This document shows positions 1 to 9,890 of a stretch of DNA of 64,000 nt, one piece after another. The stretch covers positions 620,001 to 684,000 of the forward strand of contig JADJLZ010000002.1 of the NCBI GenBank assembly GCA_016709875.1, written 5' to 3'. The stretch is from Planctomycetota bacterium (GTDB taxonomy: Bacteria; Planctomycetota; UBA1135; GCA-002686595). The stretch's first letter is position 1, and every line of letters starts with the position of its first letter. The position numbers and the translations under genes are program-made. Under the pieces are notes generated by a model, which ran no database searches, was not told where the DNA came from, and saw only the letters and a list, made by a program, of their open reading frames with translations.

Positions 1-1
1 G

Positions 2-163
2 ATCACCTGCCCCTGGCACCAGTGGCGCTTTTCGCTCGTCAGTGGCGCGCGCCTGGACACCGGCGCGCAGCTCTTCGGCGGCCATCCGCGCCTGTGCGTG
101 TGCACGGTCACGCGCAGCGAAAAGGGCTCGCTCGTGCTCTCGCGCCCGGGCATACGCACCTGA
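2..163 (+). CDS. Rieske [2Fe-2S] protein, C-terminal fragment
   Basis: Frame 2 is open from the window edge to a TGA at 161-163 and encodes 53 residues. Near its start it reads T-C-P-W-H-Q-W-R-F, followed by a Ser-Gly turn. This is the second Cys-x-x-His half of a Rieske cluster site (usually C-P-W-H-G-W-x-F), where Cys and His bind one iron. The first Cys-His pair must lie upstream of the window. The Gly usual after the His is Gln here. Whether it is a small NirD-like ferredoxin or the tail of an oxygenase component cannot be told from this piece. The gene ends about 80 bp before the cystathionine beta-synthase gene on the same strand. Confidence 0.72.
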   Translation: MTCPWHQWRFSLVSGARLDTGAQLFGGHPRLCVCTVTRSEKGSLVLSRPGIRT

Positions 164-194
164 GCGCGCGGTTCCTCCGGCCGCGGCCGCTTCC

Positions 195-200
195 TAGAAT
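195..200 (+). promoter_or_regulatory. possible -10 element of the cbs promoter
   Basis: TAGAAT lies 45 bp before the TTG start of the cystathionine beta-synthase gene, in the gap after the Rieske stop. It matches TATAAT at four of six positions. No good -35 hexamer is visible 16-18 bp upstream. It belongs to a set of TAnnNT motifs seen in front of many genes in this window. Confidence 0.35.
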
Positions 201-245
201 GCGCGGCCCCCCCTCGCCTGCAGGTCCACGTACGCGGAGCGCCCC

Positions 246-1604
<1,359 letters not shown>

Positions 1605-1626
1605 GCGCGGCGCGCGTGCGAACTTC

Positions 1627-3096
1627 CTACGCCTCGACCAGCGGCACACCGCTCGGCGCGCGGCTGCTGCGCACGGACTGCCACCACTCCGCCAGACTCA
1701 GCCCGCCGACCCACGCGAAGCTCGCGAGGAATAGCGCGAGGAACGGCAGCGAGCCCCAGAACCCGTTTCGGAGCGCGACCCAGATCCCGTAGCCGAACCA
1801 GCCCGCGATCACGAGCTCGATGCCCGGCCACCCGAGCAGCGGCACGCGGTAGCGCCGCGCGCCCTGCGCATCACCCTTCTTCGGCGTACGCACGAACACG
1901 CCCGTGCCCGGCAAGAGCCCTTCGATCACCGCGCGCGTCTGCGAGACACTCATGCCGATCCCAAGCGCGATGGCCGCGAACGTGTCGACGAGTCGCGCAC
2001 CGAGCGGACGGCCGATCGCGCGCTGGCTGGTCTCGTAGAACGCGACCACCGAGAGCGTGCAGACACAGAAGAGCCCCAGGTGCAGCCAGTGCGGGAAAGT
2101 GTTCGAAAGCCCCAGGCTGAGCGGCAGCAGGAACGCGAGCAGCAGCACGCACGGGTAGCCCGCGTTGCCCGAGAGATGCGAGAAGGCCTCGAGTTTCACG
2201 CGCAACGGCTGGTCGGAGACGAGGATGCGCACCCCGAGTTTCTTGAAGACCTGCACGCTGCCCTTGGCCCAGCGGTGCTGCTGTGACTTGAAGGCGACGA
2301 TGTCGGGCGGTACCTCCGCCGGCGCGACGACGCGCGGAAGGTAGACGAACTTCCAACCCTCGAGCTGTGCACGGTAGGACAGATCGAGATCCTCCGTGAG
2401 CGTGTCGTGCTCCCAGCCACCGGCCGTGACGATCGCTTCGCGGCGCCAGATCCCCGCCGTGCCGTTGAAGTTGAAGAACACGCCCGAATCGTTGCGCACC
2501 TTGTGCTCGATCACGAAGTGGCCGTCCAGCAGCGTCGCTTCGGCGCGCGTCAGCAGCGAGTCGCCGCGGTTCTCGTGGCCCCAGCGCGCCTGCACCATTC
2601 CCACGCGCGCGTCGGCGAAGTAGGGCAACGTGCGCTGGAGGAAATCGCGCTCGGGCACGAAGTCGGCGTCGAAGATGCAGAAGAGCTCGCCCTTGGCGAG
2701 GCGCTGGCCGTGGTCGAGCGCGCCGGCCTTGAAGCCCTTGCGGTCGCTGCGCCGCACGGCCTGGATGTCGATGCCGCGCGCGCGGCCGCGCGCGACCTCC
2801 TCGTCCACCAGCGCGCAGGTGTCGTCGCTCGAGTCGTCGAGCACCTGGATCTCGAGCCGCTCGGGCGGATAGTCGAGCGCGAGCGCGGCGCGGATCAGCC
2901 GTGCGGCGACATTGCGCTCGTTGTAGATCGGCAGCTGCACCGTGACGATCGGCAGCTCGCGCGCGGTCGACTCGGGCAGCGGCGTCTCGCGTTCCCAACG
3001 AAAGCGCGCGAGCAGCGCCAGCCGGTGCAGACCGTAGACGGCGAGCACGCCGAGCGTGAGGGCATAGGCGCAGATGAGCAGGCTTTGAGAGTCCAA
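1627..3096 (-). CDS. membrane glycosyltransferase, family 2 (beta-glycan synthase type)
   Basis: 489-aa processive GT2 enzyme related to cellulose synthase/CslA-type beta-mannan synthases. A membrane helix at residues 5-30 is followed by a cytosolic GT-A domain with the expected acidic motifs: L-D-D-S-S-D-D, F-D-A-D, the T-E-D catalytic-base motif, and Q-Q-H-R-W (QxxRW) for acceptor binding. Four or more hydrophobic segments follow in the C-terminal third and would form the channel. It probably polymerises or exports a beta-linked polysaccharide; the sugar cannot be read from sequence. The proposed start is TTG with no Shine-Dalgarno, so the N-terminus is uncertain. It converges with cbs, with a 22-bp gap. 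Confidence 0.85.
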   Translation of the reverse strand: MDSQSLLICAYALTLGVLAVYGLHRLALLARFRWERETPLPESTARELPIVTVQLPIYNERNVAARLIRAALALDYPPERLEIQVLDDSSDDTCALVDEEVARGRARGIDIQAVRRSDRKGFKAGALDHGQRLAKGELFCIFDADFVPERDFLQRTLPYFADARVGMVQARWGHENRGDSLLTRAEATLLDGHFVIEHKVRNDSGVFFNFNGTAGIWRREAIVTAGGWEHDTLTEDLDLSYRAQLEGWKFVYLPRVVAPAEVPPDIVAFKSQQHRWAKGSVQVFKKLGVRILVSDQPLRVKLEAFSHLSGNAGYPCVLLLAFLLPLSLGLSNTFPHWLHLGLFCVCTLSVVAFYETSQRAIGRPLGARLVDTFAAIALGIGMSVSQTRAVIEGLLPGTGVFVRTPKKGDAQGARRYRVPLLGWPGIELVIAGWFGYGIWVALRNGFWGSLPFLALFLASFAWVGGLSLAEWWQSVRSSRAPSGVPLVEA

Positions 3097-3194
3097 AGGA
3101 GGTTTCGCCGCAGGCGACTCGACCGTACAGCGTAAAGAACCTCCGCTGGGCTTGCACTAGCGCCCGCGCGAGGACGCTTTGTTCATCCGGCGCA

Positions 3195-4088
3195 CTAGAA
3201 CAGGCTTCCCTGGCCCTCCGGCCGCACGGCCCCGGCGAGGCGTGGGAAGGCGGCGACGATCTCCGGCGGCGCGGGCTGCTTCTCGCCTGAGAGCAGGAAC
3301 GCGATCTCGAGTGCGTTCGCGACCGCCTTGCCGCCGAAGTGGTTGTTGGTGATCACGTAGGTCTCAGGATGCGCCTCCCCCACCGCTCGCGCGCGCTGCG
3401 CGATCTCCGCCAGCTCGCCGGGCGCGTAGAGATAGTCGTAGCGCTGGTCGCGCCCCGACTCCTCACGGAACCAGTGCTCGCTGTTGCGGCCGTGCAGCCG
3501 CAGGTAGCCGACCGGCCCGGTCGGCTCGTGCCAGGGCGGCGGGTGGTTCCAGGCGGCGGGCAGATCGATGTAGGCGAGCGAGTAGGACAAGCCGCGCACG
3601 GTGTCGCGCGCCGGCGGCGTGAACCACGATTCGTGGCGCACCTCGAGCACCAGCGGCGTGTCGGGAAAGAGCGCGCGCAGGCGGCCGAGCCGGCGCACCT
3701 CGTCCTTGCCGAAGAGGAAGCTGATCGGGAACTGCACCAGCAGCCCCGCCAGGCGCTTGGCGCGTTGCAGGGGCACGAGCCCGGCGTTGAACGCGCGCGC
3801 GTGGCCTTCGAGGACTCCGGCGCGCTCCTCGGCCTCGCGCGTCGTGATGTGCGTGAAGTCGCGGTTGAGCTTGGCGATGAAGCGGAAGCGCGGGTGCTCG
3901 CGCACGAGCTCGACCCAGCGCTGCGCGTGCTCGGCGCGCGGCAACGCGTAGAACGTGCTGTTGATCTCGATGCACGCGAAGCTCTTCGAGAGCAGCACGA
4001 GCGGGTGGAAGCCCGGCGGTTTCGGCGAGGGGTACACGCGGCCGTCCCAGTCGGGATAGGACCAGCCCGCCGGACCGATGCGGATCAC
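3195..4088 (-). CDS. DUF72 family protein (YecE-like)
   Basis: 297-aa protein of the DUF72 family, a TIM-barrel-like fold of unknown biochemical role. It opens with the family signature I-G-P-A-G-W-S-Y-P-D-W and has the conserved E-I-N-S-T-F-Y segment near residues 41-47, then F-I-A-K-L-N and, toward the C-terminus, V-I-T-N-N-H-F-G-G-K. Length is normal for the family. The GTG start overlaps the stop of the acyltransferase gene by 4 nt (GTGA), so the two are translationally coupled. That pairing does not itself give a function. Confidence 0.85.
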   Translation of the reverse strand: MIRIGPAGWSYPDWDGRVYPSPKPPGFHPLVLLSKSFACIEINSTFYALPRAEHAQRWVELVREHPRFRFIAKLNRDFTHITTREAEERAGVLEGHARAFNAGLVPLQRAKRLAGLLVQFPISFLFGKDEVRRLGRLRALFPDTPLVLEVRHESWFTPPARDTVRGLSYSLAYIDLPAAWNHPPPWHEPTGPVGYLRLHGRNSEHWFREESGRDQRYDYLYAPGELAEIAQRARAVGEAHPETYVITNNHFGGKAVANALEIAFLLSGEKQPAPPEIVAAFPRLAGAVRPEGQGSLF

Positions 4089-4831
4089 CAGTCGCGCTCC
4101 TGCGCGAGCTGCGCGAAGCCGCGCTCCTCGGCCGCGATCAGGCGCTCGGCGATCGTGCTCGTCGCGCGCGCGAGCTCGGCTTCGTCCGCATCCTTGCCGA
4201 CGCGCACCGGTTCGCCGTAGCTGAGCACGACGCGCGCGCCGTACTTGGGGATCGTGAAGCGGTCCCAGCTGTCCAGACGCCAGGCCTTGTCGCAGGCAAA
4301 GCCCATCGGCAGCACGGGAAAGCCCGTCTCGCGCGCCATCCAGGCCAGACCGGGGTTCATCGCGTGGCGTGGACCGCGCGGACCGTCGGGCGTGATCACC
4401 AGCACGGCCCCTTGTTCGAGCGCGCCGAGCATCGCACGTGCGGCGCTCGCGCCGCCGCGACTCGAGGAACCGCGGATCACCTTGTAGCCGAAGCGCCGCA
4501 GCAGCTTCTCCGAGATGTCGCCGTCGCGGCTCTGCGAGACGAGCACGGTGAACTCGCGCTGCGCGTGGTCCGCCATTCCGCAGACCATGCGCCCGTGCCA
4601 GAGCGCGAGCAGCACGCCCTGCTTTCCCCCACCGACCGCGTCCCAGTGCTGCGGCTGGAGGCGCTCGCTCTTCCAGCTCGCGCGCAGGCGTCGCAGCGCG
4701 AACGGACCGAGCCAGCCGACGAGCCGCAGGCCGATCGAACGGCGCAGGTGGCGCCAGCGCTTGGAACTCGCCGAGCGTCTGCGTCCGGCGGACTTCAAGC
4801 TGCGCCTCTCGCTCGTTTCCAGCTCGGCCAT
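4085..4831 (-). CDS. DUF374 lysophospholipid acyltransferase family protein
   Basis: 248-aa member of the DUF374/LPLAT group, which is thought to move acyl chains onto lipid or lipid A-like acceptors at the inner membrane. The A-L-W-H-G-R-M segment replaces the classical H-x4-D acyltransferase motif, as in DUF374 proteins. R-G-S-S-S-R-G-G and I-T-P-D-G-P-R-G-P are further family blocks. The open frame runs 82 codons further upstream, but that part is low-complexity Ser/Arg/Ala with no homology character. ATG at 4831 gives the expected N-terminus and sits 7 nt after a good -10 hexamer. Coupled by GTGA overlap to the DUF72 gene. Confidence 0.83.
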   Translation of the reverse strand: MAELETSERRSLKSAGRRRSASSKRWRHLRRSIGLRLVGWLGPFALRRLRASWKSERLQPQHWDAVGGGKQGVLLALWHGRMVCGMADHAQREFTVLVSQSRDGDISEKLLRRFGYKVIRGSSSRGGASAARAMLGALEQGAVLVITPDGPRGPRHAMNPGLAWMARETGFPVLPMGFACDKAWRLDSWDRFTIPKYGARVVLSYGEPVRVGKDADEAELARATSTIAERLIAAEERGFAQLAQERDW

Positions 4832-4838
4832 CGGGGGA

Positions 4839-4844
4839 ATCGTA
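4839..4844 (-). promoter_or_regulatory. -10 element close to the DUF374 gene start
   Basis: On the minus strand TACGAT (4 of 6 to TATAAT) ends 7 nt before the ATG at 4831. That would place transcription initiation at or just before the start codon, giving a leaderless or nearly leaderless message. No -35 box is evident. Confidence 0.4.
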
Positions 4845-4883
4845 TCCGCGCGGCGTGGCGCGTGGCCGGCAAACGCGTGCGGC

Positions 4884-7049
4884 TCACGGAGCCTTGACGT
4901 CGTCGCCCGCGCCCTTGTCGTCCTTGCCGTCGGGGCCGAGCGAGTAGAGCTGGAAGCGCGCGCTCCCGGCTTCGATCGTGAAGACGAGTTCGTGTCCCCA
5001 GCCGTCCTTGGGGACGCTTTTCTCCGGCGCGAGGTAGCCATCGGGGAAGTTCGTGCTCGGCGCGAGCAGGTCGACAAGGTGCTCGGGGAGCTTGCCGCTC
5101 TCGAGCTTGTAGATGGCGACGCCGCCCTTCACGAGCAGCAGGGCCGATTGCGTCTGCAGCGCGGCTTCGTCGGGCAGCTGTTCGGGCGCGACGGAGGTTT
5201 CCGGCTCGCTCGGCTGCGTGCGCGGCGGACGCGCGGACATGCTCTTCATCGCCGTCCCCGCGCTGAACGCGAAGAGCCCGATCTCCATCGGCGTCTCGGG
5301 GCCGAAGGAGGACTCCGCGTGCGTGTAGATGCGTCCGTCGGAGAGGCGCTTGGACCAACTCGTCGTCGGCTTGAAGTAGCGCGCGAGCGTCGCCGAGCCG
5401 GGGAGTGAGGCGATGTCGATCTGCGGCGCCTTGTCCCCCATCGCGCTGAGCGCCAGCGGTGCGAGTCCCTTGGCGATGTCGATCAGCTTTCCGAAGAACC
5501 CGCCCCAGTCCATCGAGCTCGCCTCGAAGACGTCCTTGGGAAAGGTCTGCGCGTTGGCGAAGTCGTGCAGTTGCGTGTCCTTGCCGTCGGCGATGCGCCG
5601 CGTCTCGGACTGCGCGTAGGTTTTCTTGAGGCTGAAGAGCACGCGGTCCTCGAACACGACGATCGTCGGGCTCGGGTTCAGATCGGGCGCCATCGCGCCC
5701 AAGGGGCTCGCGCTCGGCGCGCGCGCCTCGCCGTCTTCCTTGCCGAAGGAGAGGCTGACGCACGCGAGCTTGCGGTAGGGCTTGTCGACGACCTTGGCCT
5801 CGGGCGCGAGCAGCGCGAGCTTCTCGGCCCAGGCCTTCAGTGCGGCCTCGAACTTGGGCTTGTCCTTCAACTCGACCGCCAGGTACGCGCGCGGCAGCAC
5901 GTTCTGGATGCTGCTGATAGGCAGCATGTAGAAGGCCGCGTGCACGCCGAGTCCTTGCGCGAGCGGCGGCAGATCCTTCAGCGCGTCGGGCGGCGCGTCC
6001 TTCGCCTTCGCGAGCAGCGCGCCGGCGAGCGTGCGCAGCTCGTCCTCGAGCGCGGGCGCGTCGATGTTCGTGATCCACACGCCGACGGCTTCCTTGGGCA
6101 CGAAGCGCGCGGCGGTCGCATCCGTGACGCCGACGCCCAGGCCCTTGTCCTCGAACTCGGCGCGGCGGCGGATGACGGATTCGGTGACGAAGCGCTCGCC
6201 TCGCATTTCGACACGCCACACGCCGGTTGCGCTCGCGTACGGGAAGATCGTCGGCAGCAGCGAGCGTGCGAGGAGGCGAAACTCCGCTCCGCGGCCCGCG
6301 AGCGCGGGCGACTGCATCCACCCCGAGGGGTCGAGGTCGCTCCACAAGCGGTAGATCGGCGTGCCCGAGCTTGGCGACATCGCCTCGCAGCCGGCGAAGA
6401 GCTGCTTCTCGTCCGCGAGGCCGGGCTGCTTGCCGCTCGCGCGCGCAGCGACCTGCTCGGGCGTCGTCTCGAAGGATCCCAGGTACAGCCGCGCGCCATC
6501 CTGCGCGAGCCACACGCGCGCGGTCGGAAGGCCCGCCCCGGGAACAGTCGAGCCGTTTTCGTACCAGTGCAGCGCGCTGGCTTGCTCGCCGAAGGTGCAC
6601 TCCTTCGCCAGCGTGGCGTCGGCGGCGTGCTCGAGCGCCTTCCAGGCGTCGATCGCGCCGAGCGCCGCTGCGGCCTTGTCCGCATCCTCGAAGTCGAGCA
6701 CGCCCTCGAAGCCGAAGTGCGCGTTCGCGAACTCGCCGGTGAACGAGTCGATGCCGCTCGCCGAGAAGCTCGCGTGCCTCAGCGCGCGCAGCGGGCTCTC
6801 CGCGCCGAAGACTGCGTCCGGGAAGGCTGTCTCGACGATCTCCTGCACCGGAAGCTGAAAACCCTCGAGCAGCGCGCGGAGCTTTTGCATCTCCGCGTCG
6901 GCGAAGAGCTTGTGGAAGGGCGCGCGCTCGCGTGCCGCGAGGAGTTCCTTGGCGGAGTCGATCTCGAGGAAGAGGTTCGACTGCGCGGGATGCAGCGGTG
7001 CGTGCGCGAGGCCCAAGCCGAACGCCGCGAGCAGGAGCGAGGGCAACAT
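4884..7049 (-). CDS. large secreted protein with a GspG-like C-terminal domain
   Basis: 721 aa, unknown function. The ATG at 7049 gives a signal peptide (L-P-S-L-L-L-A-A-F-G-L-G-L-A-H-A); the frame extends 19 codons upstream without signal-peptide character. Residues 20-600 are a long region of DUF3352-like appearance with no catalytic motif I recognise. A Pro/Ser/Glu-rich linker at about 610-640 precedes the last 90 residues, which resemble the globular domain of type II secretion pseudopilin GspG: an amphipathic helix (I-Y-K-L-E-S-G-K-L-P), then P-K-D-G-W-G-H-E-L and Y-S-L-G-P-D-G-K-D-D-K-G-A-G-D-D. No prepilin N-terminal helix is attached. It follows the 502-aa secreted protein gene by 13 bp and is probably co-transcribed with it. 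Confidence 0.72.
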   Translation of the reverse strand: MLPSLLLAAFGLGLAHAPLHPAQSNLFLEIDSAKELLAARERAPFHKLFADAEMQKLRALLEGFQLPVQEIVETAFPDAVFGAESPLRALRHASFSASGIDSFTGEFANAHFGFEGVLDFEDADKAAAALGAIDAWKALEHAADATLAKECTFGEQASALHWYENGSTVPGAGLPTARVWLAQDGARLYLGSFETTPEQVAARASGKQPGLADEKQLFAGCEAMSPSSGTPIYRLWSDLDPSGWMQSPALAGRGAEFRLLARSLLPTIFPYASATGVWRVEMRGERFVTESVIRRRAEFEDKGLGVGVTDATAARFVPKEAVGVWITNIDAPALEDELRTLAGALLAKAKDAPPDALKDLPPLAQGLGVHAAFYMLPISSIQNVLPRAYLAVELKDKPKFEAALKAWAEKLALLAPEAKVVDKPYRKLACVSLSFGKEDGEARAPSASPLGAMAPDLNPSPTIVVFEDRVLFSLKKTYAQSETRRIADGKDTQLHDFANAQTFPKDVFEASSMDWGGFFGKLIDIAKGLAPLALSAMGDKAPQIDIASLPGSATLARYFKPTTSWSKRLSDGRIYTHAESSFGPETPMEIGLFAFSAGTAMKSMSARPPRTQPSEPETSVAPEQLPDEAALQTQSALLLVKGGVAIYKLESGKLPEHLVDLLAPSTNFPDGYLAPEKSVPKDGWGHELVFTIEAGSARFQLYSLGPDGKDDKGAGDDVKAP

Positions 7050-7062
7050 GCTGGGCCGCCGT

Positions 7063-8571
7063 TCAGAGCCCTGCGAACTTGCGCAGGTCGGTGTCGTGCT
7101 TGGCAAGTTCGGTCGCGAGCGCCTTGGCGGCCGCGCTGACGGTCTTCTTGTCCTTGCCCGTCTTGAGCGCGGTCTGGAACGCAGCGAGCTTCTCCGTCAC
7201 CGGGGCGCACTTGCCGTCGATCATGAAGTACATCACGAGACCGACGCGGTTGTACCAGGTCTGCGTCTCCTCGCCCTTGTCGACGCTCGGCTCGTACGAG
7301 AGCACCTGCGAGATCGGGATCATGCCGCCGCGCGAGAGCAGGTTCGTGACCGACCACTCGATCGCCCAGCGGTTGTTCCCGCCGACTTTCACCGTGTGGT
7401 CGGTGTAGTAGCGCTCGGCGTAGCCAGCGGCGCCGAAGCGGAACCAGGTCGGGACCTTCTTCTCGTCCCAGAATTCCTTCGGGTCAAAGCGCTGGTCCTC
7501 CTGCACCTGCTCCATCGCCTTGGGGCTCGGATCGACCGCTTCGGCGAAAGACTGTCCGAGCGCGTTGCGCGTCGAGTGCACGCCGAACTTCGGCCCGGCT
7601 TCCGTGGAAGCGTCCCAGTACGAGACGCCCCACTGCAGAAACTCGCCGGTCTCCACGTTCACGCCGATGTCGGCGAAGTACGCGTAGTGCGTCGAGGAGA
7701 GGCCCAGGGAGTCGGTCGAGGGGCGGCCCTCTTCCTGGTCGCCCGCGGCGAAGGACTCGTACTGCGGTTGGTCGCGCAGGATGATCGCCGAGGGTCGCGT
7801 CGCCGGCTCGAAGCCGTAGCACTTGACCAGGTCGTCGTAGGCGCCCGAGAGGTTGTTGAGCACCTGCTCGCCGACCTTGCGGTCACAGGTCGTGAAGAGG
7901 ACGAACTTGCTTTGGTAGGGAATGCGCCACCACTGGAAGAGCTCGGAGTGGTACTCGTTCGCCGGGTCGGTCGCGAGCCACTTGTCGCCGCACTTCCACA
8001 GGCCCTTCGCGATGTTCTCCTTCTCCGCGGGGGCGATCCACTCGAGGTCCTGCTTGACCCAGCCTTCGGCGAGCTTCTTCTCGACCTCGGGGTCGATCCA
8101 CTCGCCCTTGTCGTTCTTCACGAGCCCCTTCTGGAGGAAGGGCAGATCCTCGGGCGTGACCCACTGGTCCTTGAACTTGACCAGGCCCTTCTCTTTGGCC
8201 GCCTTCTCCTCTTCCTTGGCGGCCTTCTCGGCCTGCTCCGTCTTGTATTCGGCGAGCTTCTTCTCCGTCGGGAACCACTTGCCGTCGTAGGCGATGTCGC
8301 CGAGCAGCTTGTGCGCCTTCTCGTCGTCGCTGCGCAGCTGCACGATGCGGCGCAGGCAGGACTTGGCGTCCTTGTCGAGCTTCTTCTCTACGCACCAGTC
8401 GTAGAGGTCCCACATCTTGTCGACGTCCTTGTCGGCAAGCTTCCGGCGGCGCTCGTAGTCGGCCTCGTCGGGGTTCTGAGCCTGCGCGGAGGTCGGCAGG
8501 ACGGAGATCGACTCGGTCAGGTTCGACGCGAGGGGGGAGGCACACCAGGCGAGGAGGAGGCTCGGCAGCAT
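7063..8571 (-). CDS. secreted protein with Trp-containing short repeats, unknown function
   Basis: 502 aa with an N-terminal signal peptide ending near A-Q-A (residues 29-31). Residues 35-100 look like helical TPR-type sequence (D-K-M-W-D-L-Y-D-W, C-L-R-R-I-V-Q-L). Residues about 103-205 hold four or five copies of a roughly 20-residue unit of the form K-G-L-V-K-x-x-x-x-W-x-x-P-E, each with a central tryptophan, separated by charged Lys/Glu/Ala helix. The C-terminal 290 residues (Y-G-F-E-P, W-F-R-F-G-A-A-G-Y-A-E-R-Y-Y) recall planctomycete proteins with a peptidase-like fold, but I see no HExxH. It heads a minus-strand run with the 721-aa secreted protein. Confidence 0.72.
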   Translation of the reverse strand: MLPSLLLAWCASPLASNLTESISVLPTSAQAQNPDEADYERRRKLADKDVDKMWDLYDWCVEKKLDKDAKSCLRRIVQLRSDDEKAHKLLGDIAYDGKWFPTEKKLAEYKTEQAEKAAKEEEKAAKEKGLVKFKDQWVTPEDLPFLQKGLVKNDKGEWIDPEVEKKLAEGWVKQDLEWIAPAEKENIAKGLWKCGDKWLATDPANEYHSELFQWWRIPYQSKFVLFTTCDRKVGEQVLNNLSGAYDDLVKCYGFEPATRPSAIILRDQPQYESFAAGDQEEGRPSTDSLGLSSTHYAYFADIGVNVETGEFLQWGVSYWDASTEAGPKFGVHSTRNALGQSFAEAVDPSPKAMEQVQEDQRFDPKEFWDEKKVPTWFRFGAAGYAERYYTDHTVKVGGNNRWAIEWSVTNLLSRGGMIPISQVLSYEPSVDKGEETQTWYNRVGLVMYFMIDGKCAPVTEKLAAFQTALKTGKDKKTVSAAAKALATELAKHDTDLRKFAGL

Positions 8572-8645
8572 GGGATTCGGACTCGTGGGAGACGGCTCTT
8601 TGGGACGTGGGGCGCGGATTCCTGCGGGTGCGCGTTCGAACGAGC

Positions 8646-8651
8646 ATCCTA
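8646..8651 (-). promoter_or_regulatory. possible -10 element for the 502-aa secreted protein gene
   Basis: Minus-strand TAGGAT, followed by G, about 75 nt before the ATG at 8571, in the 248-bp divergent gap 8572-8819. The rest of the gap is G/C-rich. I see no operator repeat and no clear plus-strand promoter for the cyclophilin gene. Confidence 0.3.
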
Positions 8652-8819
8652 ACGCGTGCGCGCCTTACTAGGAGCCCCAGGAGGCGCTCCACGGGAGCAA
8701 CTTGTCCCCCACCGCGTCCATCCGGTAAGCTACCGAGTTGGCTTGGCCCGCGATTCCGGGGGGGTGTTTTCGATCCCTTCCAGGACTCTCGAAGGTCCAG
8801 GCACCCAAGCCGCATTCCC

Positions 8820-9845
8820 ATGGCCCAACACAAGGCCCCCACCGCCGTCACCTTTGCGACCGTCGAGGACGATTCTGGCGCCAAGCAGTTCGTCCAGCGC
8901 TACTGGAAGGTAGGCGCCTTCCTCGCAGTGGTCCTCTCGGGGATACTTATCTACGACACAATTTCATCGCAAAATAGTGCTAAGTCACTGTTTGCGAGCT
9001 GGGATCGGCTGCGCGAGGTCGCCGGGGGTACGGGCAACAACCTGCTCGCCTACGATGCGGACGCGAAGACGATCCTCGGCGGCGAGGCCTCCCTGACGGG
9101 CACGCCCGCAGCGCCGTGGTCGCTTTGGATCGCGGCCACCCAAGCCTCCGACAAGGGCGAGTGGGACACGGCGATCGAAGCCCTCCAGCAGCTGAAGCAG
9201 AAGTACCCCACCCACATGCTCGTGGCCTCTCAGCAGCCGCTGGGGGCCGACGGCGCCCCGATCTCGATGGTCGACGAGCTGCTCCGACGCTACCAGGGCG
9301 AGAAGACCTGGCGCGCGAGCCACGCGGACATGTTCGCCAACCCGGAGCCGCCGGCCGATAGCCCGAAGGTCCGGATCAAGACCGACAAGGGCGACATCGT
9401 CGTCGCTCTCTACGCGAAGGAAGCTCCCAAGCACGTCGAGAACTTCCTCAAGCTGTGCCGCGAGGGTTTCTACAACGGGATCAAGTTTCACCGCGTGATG
9501 AAGGGATTCATGATCCAGAGCGGCGATCCGAACTCGAAGACCGAGGACCGCGCAACCTGGGGTCAGGGTGGCCCCGGCTACAAGGTCGATCGCGAGGAGA
9601 ACAAGCTCCACCACTTCGCCGGCTACCTCGCGGCCGCCAAGCAGGGTGGCGATGCCCAGAGCTCGGGCAGCCAGTTCTACATCACCACCGCGGACCGGCT
9701 GAACCTTGACGGCAACTACGTCGTCTTCGGCAAGGTCCTCGAGGGCATGGACGTCGCCCACTCGATCGAGGACAGCGAGATCGACCCGGCCACGGCTGAT
9801 CGCCCACTGCACCCCGCGGCGATCGTCTCCACCGAAGTGCCCTGA
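8820..9845 (+). CDS. membrane-anchored cyclophilin-type peptidyl-prolyl isomerase
   Basis: 341 aa. A cytoplasmic stretch of about 30 residues precedes one membrane helix (V-G-A-F-L-A-V-V-L-S-G-I-L-I-Y, about 32-47). A linker of about 130 residues with TPR-like helix follows, then a cyclophilin domain from about 180 to the end: F-H-R-V-M-K-G-F-M-I-Q-S-G-D-P holds the catalytic Arg and the Phe/Gln positions, and S-S-G-S-Q-F-Y-I-T and V-V-F-G-K-V are the other family blocks. It would speed proline isomerisation of exported proteins outside the membrane. ATG at 8820 was chosen over an open extension upstream that is Arg/Pro-rich and non-coding in character. Codons 42-57 are unusually A/T-rich (see findings). 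Confidence 0.85.
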   Translation: MAQHKAPTAVTFATVEDDSGAKQFVQRYWKVGAFLAVVLSGILIYDTISSQNSAKSLFASWDRLREVAGGTGNNLLAYDADAKTILGGEASLTGTPAAPWSLWIAATQASDKGEWDTAIEALQQLKQKYPTHMLVASQQPLGADGAPISMVDELLRRYQGEKTWRASHADMFANPEPPADSPKVRIKTDKGDIVVALYAKEAPKHVENFLKLCREGFYNGIKFHRVMKGFMIQSGDPNSKTEDRATWGQGGPGYKVDREENKLHHFAGYLAAAKQGGDAQSSGSQFYITTADRLNLDGNYVVFGKVLEGMDVAHSIEDSEIDPATADRPLHPAAIVSTEVP

Positions 9846-9857
9846 GGCGCGCGGGAC

Positions 9858-9885
9858 GCGGAGTGTTCCACGTGGAACACTCCGC
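9858..9885. other. parS: parS centromere-like site
   Basis: A perfect 28-bp palindrome whose centre (9864-9879) reads TGTTCCACGTGGAACA. This fits the bacterial parS consensus TGTTNCACGTGNAACA at every defined position. It lies in the 45-bp gap between the convergent cyclophilin and parB genes, 6 bp from the parB stop codon. ParB would load here and spread. The palindrome could also form an RNA hairpin, but no T-run follows on either strand, so a terminator role is less likely. Confidence 0.9.
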
Positions 9886-9890
9886 CCGGA

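Noticed and set aside
9858..9885. Bidirectional terminator between the convergent cyclophilin and parB genes
   Set aside because: Palindromic, but without a T-run on either strand; exact parS match explains it better.
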